Origin: an uncultured Bacillota bacterium
GTDB taxonomy: Bacteria > Bacillota > Clostridia > Christensenellales > UBA1242
NCBI GenBank assembly: GCA_900544595.1
Contig: UQVQ01000003.1
Span: forward strand, 1-64,000
DNA length: 64,000 bases
Direction of reading: 5' to 3'
A model generated the notes under the pieces. That model saw nothing but the letters and a program-made list of their open reading frames with translations, had not been told where the DNA came from and searched no databases. Positions 57,478 through 64,000 of the stretch are shown here, piece by piece (positions within the stretch are counted from its first letter, which is position 1; each line of letters starts with the position of its first letter). The translations under genes and the position numbers were made by a program.

Positions 57478-58659
57478 CTAATCGGCATAATTTTTGAAAT
57501 AATTTTGAACTAAAACAACAGGCGTTCCCTTGTCTCCACTTCCGCTTGTAAGGTCGCAAAGCGAGCCAATTAAATCGGTGAGTTGACGAGGAGTTGTTCC
57601 AAGAGCCGCACGGTTGTTTTCTTTCGAATCTCCTTTCTTTTCGCGAACAATCTTCTTAAACTCTTCGCTTGCTTCTTCTCCCGAAAGATTTGCAAGAAGT
57701 GTTTCTGAGATATACTTTAATTTAATTTCGTTTGGCGTTCCCAAAAGCCCGTCGGTATAGCCTGGGCTAACAACAGGATCGGCAAGTTCCCAAATTTTTC
57801 CAACAGGGTCTTTAAAAGCGCCGTCGCCATAAACTAAACATTCAACAGTTTTCCCTGTTAATTCCTTAAATCGCGCTTGAAGGTCATAGGCAAATTTTCG
57901 AGTTTCACGAGGGAAAAGTTTAACGGTTGTGTCGGTGTCGATGTTGCTTCCAAGAATTCCATATTCTTCGTTAAATCCGCTTCCGTCAACGCTTTTTGTT
58001 AAAATTTCGTCAAGAGAAACAACTTTTTCTGCCCCACAGGCAAGAAGATGTTGTTTAGTTTGTTTGCGAGTGTGAATGTCTGCGTTTATAACAAATTTCG
58101 TGTAATCTAAAATGTCTTCCGCTTTGTTCCCAAAAATAATTTCGCAATTTTTCCCTGCTGTTTCCTTATAAAATTCAATGTAGTCAACACCCGTGAAAAG
58201 ATGTTTTGTTTCGCCAAACGCTGCGCGAAATTCTTTTTCGGAAAGCGCTTTCCCAAATGGGTTTATTCCGCTTTCAAACAATTTTTCTTGCGAAATTAAA
58301 GGGTTCCCAACCTCGTCGGAAGGATAGGAAAGCATTATAACAAGTTTATCGCATCCCATTGAAATTCCTTTAAGCAAAAGCGAAAATCTGTTTCGGCTCA
58401 TAATTGGAAAAATTAAGCCAACAGTTTTTCCTTTGAAGTTTTTTTCAACATCTTTTGCAATTTGTTCAACCGTTGCAATGTTTCCTTGCGAAATTCCAAC
58501 AACTGCTTCGGTAACCCCAATTATGTCGCGATCTTGAAGTTCAAGATTATTTTCTTTAAGCGCACCAAGAACGCTTGAAGTAACAATTTCAATAAGATCG
58601 TCCCCTCTTTTAATAATTGGAGTTCTAACCCCATATGAAATTGTTCCAAATTTTCCCAT
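57478..58659 (-). CDS. CofE-like (coenzyme F420-0:L-glutamate ligase family) protein
   Basis: The protein has 393 residues. GTISYGVRTPIIKRGDDL, RDIIGVTEAVVGISQGN and LVYGDGAFKDPVGKIWELAD match the F420_ligase family, where such enzymes add glutamate residues to F420. Bacillota normally lack F420, and the family members there have unknown roles, perhaps another amide ligation. Length is greater than archaeal CofE (about 250), with an extra middle part (about 120-220). AAGGGG precedes ATG. It follows the MFS gene by 53 nt. Confidence 0.82.
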   Translation of the reverse strand: MGKFGTISYGVRTPIIKRGDDLIEIVTSSVLGALKENNLELQDRDIIGVTEAVVGISQGNIATVEQIAKDVEKNFKGKTVGLIFPIMSRNRFSLLLKGISMGCDKLVIMLSYPSDEVGNPLISQEKLFESGINPFGKALSEKEFRAAFGETKHLFTGVDYIEFYKETAGKNCEIIFGNKAEDILDYTKFVINADIHTRKQTKQHLLACGAEKVVSLDEILTKSVDGSGFNEEYGILGSNIDTDTTVKLFPRETRKFAYDLQARFKELTGKTVECLVYGDGAFKDPVGKIWELADPVVSPGYTDGLLGTPNEIKLKYISETLLANLSGEEASEEFKKIVREKKGDSKENNRAALGTTPRQLTDLIGSLCDLTSGSGDKGTPVVLVQNYFKNYAD

Positions 58660-58712
58660 AGTCTTCCCCTTTTACAAGAAAAAGATTACACTTTTTCTTT
58701 AAGCCTGTCAAA

Positions 58713-60059
58713 CTATTCTTTAAACTTACTGAATATTGAAATTGAAAACCCAAGCGACATAACTGTTCCAAGCAAAACCAAAAGCCCAAGGCCGTTTTGA
58801 ACCGAAAGCGGTTGGACTGGCGAACTTGACGAAAAATGAATTAAATCCAAAACAACACCAATAATTGCGAGCGCAAATGCATTACTAACCTTTGATGCAA
58901 GCGTCATAATTCCCGAATAGACCCCAACTTTGTTTGAGCTTTGAACCTCGAAATCTTTTGCCATAACATCGCCAAAAAGAGAAATTGGAAAGGAAAACAA
59001 AACTCCTGTTCCAAGCCCAACCGAGAAAATTAAAGGGGAAACAATCCAAAACAAAGTTGCTGTTGAAAAGAAATCACGCAAAATAAAAATTGCCCAAACA
59101 ACAAGAATTGCAATAATTCCAAGCGAAAGCCCGCGAATTAAAGTTTTCTTCTTCCCAATTCCTTTTGAAATTTTGCTCCATATAAATTGGGAAACAACCG
59201 CCGAAACAATGAACGCGGCAAGAAGAACGGAAATTTGCTGCGAGTTAAAATGGAAACAATATGTGAACATATGCATTCCGGCGGCGGTTAAAATTGACGA
59301 GGCAAGAAGGCTTATTGCATATCCCAAAATTAAAATTCGATATTGCTTTTTTTTCAAAATTCCAAATATATCTGTGAAAAGAGATTTGAAAAGTCCCTTT
59401 TGTTTTTTTGTTTTTTCTTTTGGACAACAAACCTGCCTTTTAAGCGTTCCAAAAATTGTTATAAGCCCAAAAATAAGGCAAAGGATTGACGAAGCATAGG
59501 CAATGTTAATATATCCTTGCGTTTCAAGTTGCCCTTGACTCGACGCAGATGAAGGCATAAAAATAAACATAAAAACTGTTGGAAGCATCATTCCAATAAG
59601 CGAAAAAACTGTTCGATAGCATTGAATTGAAGTTTGCTCATTTGGGTCGTTTGTCATTTCAAGCCCCAACGCCATATGAGGAGTTCCAAAAAAAGTTGAA
59701 AACGTTTGAAGAGCCAAAAGAGAAAGCAAAATCCAAATAAATTTAACCCAAGTTGGCGCTTCATTTGGAACAAGCCAAATTGCTAGGTTAATTGCGCAAA
59801 GCCCCAAAACTCCAATAATCATAAACGGGTGTCGTTTGCCAAGAGGCGAAGAAAGGTTGTCGGAATAATATCCAATTATAGGATCGGAAATTGCATCCCA
59901 AAACACTCCAAGAGAAACAGCAAGCCCCATAAGCGCGCCCGAAATTCCAAGCACACTTGTCCCAAAAAACATAATAAAATTTGAAAGAGTTGAGGTTATT
60001 GTTGAATATCCTAAATCGCCAACCCCATAATAAAACTTTTCCCGCGCGGAAATTCTCAT
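58713..60059 (-). CDS. MFS transporter, GPH (glycoside/cation symporter) type
   Basis: The protein has 448 residues in about twelve membrane segments. KFYYGVGDLGYSTITSTLSN and DAISDPIIGYYSD match the MelB-type cation site aspartates, and SPLGKRHPFMIIG is the conserved loop 2-3 motif. It probably imports a sugar or glycoside with Na+ or H+; the substrate is unknown. There is no ribosome site; TATTCT lies 5 nt before ATG with a poor -35. Confidence 0.85.
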   Translation of the reverse strand: MRISAREKFYYGVGDLGYSTITSTLSNFIMFFGTSVLGISGALMGLAVSLGVFWDAISDPIIGYYSDNLSSPLGKRHPFMIIGVLGLCAINLAIWLVPNEAPTWVKFIWILLSLLALQTFSTFFGTPHMALGLEMTNDPNEQTSIQCYRTVFSLIGMMLPTVFMFIFMPSSASSQGQLETQGYINIAYASSILCLIFGLITIFGTLKRQVCCPKEKTKKQKGLFKSLFTDIFGILKKKQYRILILGYAISLLASSILTAAGMHMFTYCFHFNSQQISVLLAAFIVSAVVSQFIWSKISKGIGKKKTLIRGLSLGIIAILVVWAIFILRDFFSTATLFWIVSPLIFSVGLGTGVLFSFPISLFGDVMAKDFEVQSSNKVGVYSGIMTLASKVSNAFALAIIGVVLDLIHFSSSSPVQPLSVQNGLGLLVLLGTVMSLGFSISIFSKFKE

Positions 60060-60061
60060 AT

Positions 60062-60245
60062 TAAAGAATATGTCTTTAAAAAAATAATAATTCCTTCAAT
60101 AAATATTAAAAAATATTAAAAAAATTAAAATTATTAAAATATTTATTAAAATATTTATTAAAATTTAGAAAAAAATATTTAAAAATATTTAAAAAATGTT
60201 TTTTATTTATTTTTTTATTTTATTTTAAAATAAAAAAACTTTTCA
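60062..60245. other. A/T-rich spacer without a gene
   Basis: About 180 nt are almost only A and T (ATTAAAATATTT repeats), with no frame and no stable structure until the terminator at 60245-60274. Confidence 0.7.
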
Positions 60246-60274
60246 AATAAAAAAGAGAAGAAAATTCTTCTCTT
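60245..60274 (-). terminator. Terminator of the lipoprotein gene
   Basis: AAGAGAAGAA/TTCTTCTCTT stem followed by a T run on the minus strand. Confidence 0.88.
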
Positions 60275-60292
60275 AATTTTTTAAATTATTTT

Positions 60293-61294
60293 TTATTTTA
60301 AAGAATCAATAACTTTTTCTGCATATGTGTTATTAACAACATCTTCAAAGTTAATTCTTTTTTGAAGTTCTCCCGCGTTTTGCATAACGTCTTGCAAGCG
60401 TTCGAAATCTGCTTTGTTCATAACTGGTGTGCTTTTCCACATATCAAAGTCGATATAATTACGAACTGCGGAAACGATAATTTCGTCGGTTGTTGTTGAG
60501 AACGATGGTTTAAGCGCATCAATAATCTCTTGGTCGGTTGCCGAAATTAAATAGTTGTATGCGCGCGAAACAGCACGCAAGAACCCTTCAACTTTGCTTT
60601 GATTTTTATTTAAATAACTTTGCATTGCCATAAAACATGTGAAAGGAACTTCCCCGCTTGCTTGTCCAACTGCTGCAACAATATATCCCTTTCCTGCTGC
60701 AACATATTCGCTTGCAGTTGGTTCAAACATTGTGCAATAGTCGCCTTGTCCTGCCTCGAACGCTCCAACAACGAGGTTAAACGCAACATCAAGGTTAATG
60801 TTACATTGTTCTGGGGCTGTTCCAACAGTGTTTCCCGCTTTTTCAACAGCATATTGAAGAGACATTGATGGCGAGCCGCCGCGGCGTCCTCCAATGATTT
60901 CTTTCCCTGCAAGATTACTCCAATTAAAGTTGGTTTCGTTTGTTCTTCCAACAAGCAAAGAGCCATCGCGCTTTGTTAATTGTCCAACAATAACTGGCGC
61001 GTTTTTTGCTCCTTCGCCAACAACATAAACTGCTGTTTCTGGGCCAAGAAGAGCCATATCTGCGCTTCCGCTTAGAAGAGCTGTCATCGATTGATCGGAG
61101 CCACCCCCGTTTGTTAAATCAATTTCAATTCTCTCTTCTTCCATATAGCCAAGATTGATTGCCGCATAGAATGGTGCATAGAAAATGCTGTGGGTAACTT
61201 CGTTAACACGAATAACATTGCTCCCACCGCAGCCTGCAAACAAAACAGAAATGCTTCCAACAATCAGCGCAAGAAAAATTGCAATTTTTTTCAT
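60293..61294 (-). CDS. ABC transporter substrate-binding lipoprotein (NMT1/SsuA-like)
   Basis: The protein has 333 residues. The signal peptide ends in lipobox LFAGC (Cys about 22), a substrate for Lgt. FYAPFYAAINLGYMEEERI, LLSGSADMALLGPETAVYVV and the GKEIIGGRRGGSPSMSLQYA region match the SsuA/THI5-like family that binds sulfonates, nitrate, bicarbonate or thiamine precursors. The ligand is unknown. No permease or ATPase gene lies nearby in the window. AAGGAGG precedes ATG; TTGACA-18-TATTAT (61322-61351) is the promoter. Confidence 0.9.
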   Translation of the reverse strand: MKKIAIFLALIVGSISVLFAGCGGSNVIRVNEVTHSIFYAPFYAAINLGYMEEERIEIDLTNGGGSDQSMTALLSGSADMALLGPETAVYVVGEGAKNAPVIVGQLTKRDGSLLVGRTNETNFNWSNLAGKEIIGGRRGGSPSMSLQYAVEKAGNTVGTAPEQCNINLDVAFNLVVGAFEAGQGDYCTMFEPTASEYVAAGKGYIVAAVGQASGEVPFTCFMAMQSYLNKNQSKVEGFLRAVSRAYNYLISATDQEIIDALKPSFSTTTDEIIVSAVRNYIDFDMWKSTPVMNKADFERLQDVMQNAGELQKRINFEDVVNNTYAEKVIDSLK

Positions 61295-61321
61295 TCTACC
61301 TCCTTAAAATTTACTAAAAGC

Positions 61322-61351
61322 ATAATATGTTTTTTGCAAATTTTTTGTCAA
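61322..61351 (-). promoter_or_regulatory. Promoter of the lipoprotein gene
   Basis: TTGACA (61346-61351), 18 nt, TATTAT (61322-61327). Confidence 0.85.
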
Positions 61352-61393
61352 AAAAATTATATATTCTAATATGTGAACATATTTTAATATCAA

Positions 61394-62239
61394 ATGAAAA
61401 CTCTTCGAATTCACCCTCTAACATTCGTTTTTTTGCTAATTTTAATTTTAACAGGTTTTGGGTCGGTTTTAATTCCATACATAATTGCAATAACGCTCCA
61501 CGAACTCGCCCACGCATATGTTGCAAAAAAACTTGGCTATGGACTTAATAGAATTTGGATTCTTCCCTATGGCGCGTGTGTTTCATTTAAGAACTTTTGT
61601 TTCAGCCCTCGCGACGAAATTAAAATTGCGCTTGCCGGGCCAATCATGAATGCAATTTTGCTTGTTATAACAATAATGCTTTGGTGGATTTTCCCTTCAA
61701 CCTATGTTTTTTCCTACACTTTTGCCCTTTCAAATTTTTCGCTTTTAACGTTTAATTTGCTTCCTGCTTTTCCTCTTGACGGAGGGAGAATTTTAACTTC
61801 TCTATTAAAATTTAAATTCAAAGAAAAAACAATTTATAAAGTTTCCTGCATAATCAACTTAATTTTTTCTCTAGTTTTTTTAATTTTTTTCATAATTTCT
61901 GCTTTTTTTCAAATAAATTTTTCTTTTGGTTTAATTGCAATTTTTCTCTTTGCAGGAATTTTCGATGGAAAATTTAATGGAGAATATTCGCCAATTATCA
62001 ATCAAATTGAGAAAAAGAATAAGGAAGTTTTGCAAGTTAAAAATGTTTACGTTCTTTCTTCCTCCCCTCTTTTTAAACTTCTTCGTGAAATCAACAAATT
62101 CAAATACACAATATTTTTTGTTAAGTTTAGGAACGGGAAAATCAAAATGTTAACCGAAGACCAGTTCCAAAAGATTTTTGAAACGAACACCCCTTGGCAA
62201 AATCTTGAAAAAATTTTTTATGGGAAGAATACGGATTGA
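61394..62239 (+). CDS. Site-2 protease (M50), SpoIVFB-like
   Basis: This intramembrane zinc protease has 281 residues. HELAHAYVAKKLG contains the HExxH site in the first membrane segments, and NLLPAFPLDGGRIL holds the third ligand (DG). About six membrane segments are followed by a short C-terminal domain where SpoIVFB has a CBS domain. The similarity suggests pro-sigma-K processing if the organism sporulates; this is inference. There is no ribosome site, and TTTAAT lies 5 nt before ATG. Confidence 0.85.
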   Translation: MKTLRIHPLTFVFLLILILTGFGSVLIPYIIAITLHELAHAYVAKKLGYGLNRIWILPYGACVSFKNFCFSPRDEIKIALAGPIMNAILLVITIMLWWIFPSTYVFSYTFALSNFSLLTFNLLPAFPLDGGRILTSLLKFKFKEKTIYKVSCIINLIFSLVFLIFFIISAFFQINFSFGLIAIFLFAGIFDGKFNGEYSPIINQIEKKNKEVLQVKNVYVLSSSPLFKLLREINKFKYTIFFVKFRNGKIKMLTEDQFQKIFETNTPWQNLEKIFYGKNTD

Positions 62240-62240
62240 T

Positions 62241-62269
62241 TTGTTTTATTAGTAAATATTTGATATAAT
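62241..62269 (+). promoter_or_regulatory. Promoter of the DUF4132-like gene, leaderless geometry
   Basis: TTGTTT (62241-62246), 17 nt, TATAAT (62264-62269) with a TGA extension, then 6 nt to ATG. No ribosome site. Confidence 0.8.
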
Positions 62270-62275
62270 CCTTAT

Positions 62276-64000
62276 ATGGAAATTTTAAAAGATATAAAAC
62301 AAATTGAATCAAAACTTAAACAACTTTTTGGATTCGAAATTGAAATTGATGCTGATGCTTTTATCAATCGCTCGCTAACAAGCGAGGAAATTGAACATCT
62401 TGCAAAAAACATAACAAAAGAGGAATTAAGCGAGGACGACATTAACTCTTTCTCCGATTTAATTTTCCAACTTAAAAACTATATGTTTGCTCTTTCAAAT
62501 TTTGTTGCACTTCTTTTAACTGCAAAAAAATATGAAAGTGTTTTTCATTTTGTTAAAAAGATTTTTGTTGGGCAAATTGGTCAAATTAAATACACTTCGG
62601 TTAAGGAAAGTTATTCTTTCTTGGAAAGATATTTCGACCGATTTGTTGAGATTGTTAAAAACTGCGAAATAGACAGAAATTTATATTTGCCGCTTATCAT
62701 TAAAGCATTTGAAAGCGACAAAACCGAAACCCTTTTCAACTGGAAACGCCCTGCCGTTGAATTTATGCAAAACTTTTTCAATGATAATGAAGATTGGACA
62801 ATTTCCTATCTTAATTCCAACAAAGAAAACAAATATAAACTTCTTGAAATCATAACCGATTTCAACACTGCGCGCGGAATTAGAATGCTTATTGACGATT
62901 TTGTTTCGGATAATGCCGACGAAGAACAAAATTCCCACATTCTTAAAAAGTTTAAACGTGAAACTTTCTTAGAGCTTGATAAACGTTTATACGACAACAT
63001 TCCAGAAGAAGAAAAGGAAAAACTTGCTGGAGTTTTTGTTGCATTTGGAAGCGACAACGAAGCCCTAACCCGCTTAAACGATTTGTATGAAAAAGCAACA
63101 TCTTCATCTCTTCGTGATGCAATTGCCGAAAAACTTGAAATAATTAAAAGCCCAGAAGTTAAAACAGAAAAACAATTTGTTTACGCCGCAAGACGCAAAG
63201 TTAAAGAGCCACAAGAAAGAACTCTTGGGATTCCTTTCGACAAAATTGACCTTAAACTTGAAAGCGGCTTCCCTGCTAACAATGTCTTGAAAACATATCT
63301 AATCAACATTGTTAAGGAAGAGAACACTCTTTCAAAACTGACTAACTTAAACTACCTTTTCAATGTTTTTGAAAGGGAAGGACTTGAAAATTTCGCCGAA
63401 AAACTTTACGATGTTGTTTCAAAGAAAAACGACATTAAAGAAGCAAAATGGGCAATTCGTTTTTGCGCACTTTTTGGAAGTGAAAACTTAATTAAAGAAA
63501 TGACAAACTTCGCTTGTCAACTTTTTGGGCTTGGAAGATTTAAAGAGGCAAAGTATTTAACCGAATGTCTTGTTAATTGCGGAAAAGATGAGGTTGCCAA
63601 AGTTTTTGCGTCAAACGCAATTAAAAATTTTGACGACGAAAATTGGAAACGCGACATGCTTCAAACGCTTGCAAAGAAAGCAGAAATTAACATTTTGGAC
63701 ATTGAAGACCAACTTGCAATTGGAAAAACTTCCCCAAGCGAAATTGATTTGCAAGTTCAACGCCTTAAAACTGCGTTTCTTAACGGAAGAGAATATTCAA
63801 ACAAAAACTTTGAAAAGATTTCCAACTTTGAACCTTTCAAATCTCTTTTCAAAAAATTGATTTGGGGAGAATATAAAACTGGAAAACTTTATAATGCTTT
63901 TGTTTTGGAAGAAAACGAGGAAGGAAAGGTTCAGCGAAAATATCTTCTCAAGCTTTTGGATGAACCACAAGAAAACTTCTCAATTTCAATTCTCCACACT
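62276..64000 (+). CDS. Large helical protein with DUF4132-like end (3' end outside window)
   Basis: An unbroken frame of 575 codons runs from ATG 62276 to the right edge. It is a soluble, charged, HEAT-like helical protein (MEILKDIKQIESKLKQLFGF, then many D/E/K-rich helices). The last visible part (FKKLIWGEYKTGKLYNAFVL, then EENEEGKVQ and SISILHT) resembles the DUF4132 domain pattern 'lvWg.y..g....tF.v..dg...iaHp'. That domain is of unknown function, often beside WGR or MolR-like proteins. It has no Shine-Dalgarno; see promoter. Confidence 0.72.
   Translation, partial: MEILKDIKQIESKLKQLFGFEIEIDADAFINRSLTSEEIEHLAKNITKEELSEDDINSFSDLIFQLKNYMFALSNFVALLLTAKKYESVFHFVKKIFVGQIGQIKYTSVKESYSFLERYFDRFVEIVKNCEIDRNLYLPLIIKAFESDKTETLFNWKRPAVEFMQNFFNDNEDWTISYLNSNKENKYKLLEIITDFNTARGIRMLIDDFVSDNADEEQNSHILKKFKRETFLELDKRLYDNIPEEEKEKLAGVFVAFGSDNEALTRLNDLYEKATSSSLRDAIAEKLEIIKSPEVKTEKQFVYAARRKVKEPQERTLGIPFDKIDLKLESGFPANNVLKTYLINIVKEENTLSKLTNLNYLFNVFEREGLENFAEKLYDVVSKKNDIKEAKWAIRFCALFGSENLIKEMTNFACQLFGLGRFKEAKYLTECLVNCGKDEVAKVFASNAIKNFDDENWKRDMLQTLAKKAEINILDIEDQLAIGKTSPSEIDLQVQRLKTAFLNGREYSNKNFEKISNFEPFKSLFKKLIWGEYKTGKLYNAFVLEENEEGKVQRKYLLKLLDEPQENFSISILHT

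Overview
The window is a piece of a low-GC Bacillota (Clostridia-like) chromosome. The evidence is the Firmicutes S10-spc-alpha ribosomal gene order, a zinc-type S14, a large Firmicutes-type SRP RNA with an Alu domain, DUF4364, YqfC/YqfD, a ClpC and strong sigma-A promoters. YqfC/YqfD and a SpoIVFB-like protease hint at an endospore-forming ancestry. Low-complexity A/T spacers and AGA/GGA/GTT-rich codon use run throughout. I cannot name the species.

Layout. 1-3.8 kb: a truncated membrane protein, tRNA-Arg, a PRC-barrel protein, an SPFH protein and ftsY. 3.9-7.6 kb: a PcrA-type helicase, a small unknown protein and a protein built of 17-residue repeats (predicted beta-solenoid). 7.6-11.4 kb: an island with a helicase IV-like SF1 helicase of unusual domain make-up, flanked by matching sequence blocks on opposite strands. 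11.4-11.7 kb: SRP RNA. 12.2-12.5 kb: tRNA-Glu with a duplicated 3' end and a palindromic insert. 12.5-21.5 kb: a type IIA topoisomerase pair (ParC/ParE-like) separated by small unknown genes, a pseudouridine synthase, an SDR enzyme, a ferritin-like protein and tRNA-Val.

21.7-37.4 kb is one 32-gene minus-strand run from rpsJ to rplQ, including secY, adk, map, infA and rpoA, behind one excellent promoter and a leader of about 300 nt. 37.9-40.7 kb: a two-TM protein behind a perfect consensus promoter, lgt and tRNA-Trp. 40.9-51.1 kb: MazF with an unfamiliar upstream partner, an alkaline phosphatase, tRNA-Leu, and an ileS operon with rRNA-modification and peptidase genes. 51.1-57.3 kb: era, ybeY, yqfD, yqfC and clpC. 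57.4-64 kb: a CofE-like ligase, a GPH-type transporter, a substrate-binding lipoprotein, an S2P protease and a truncated gene with a DUF4132-like end.

The most general signal is that several genes with no Shine-Dalgarno sequence have a -10 box ending exactly 6 nt (7 in one case) before the start codon. That is the geometry of leaderless mRNAs. It is seen for pcrA, parC, the 17 kb pseudouridine synthase, lgt, ybeY, the DUF4132-like gene and the island helicase. Genes inside operons have normal Shine-Dalgarno sites.
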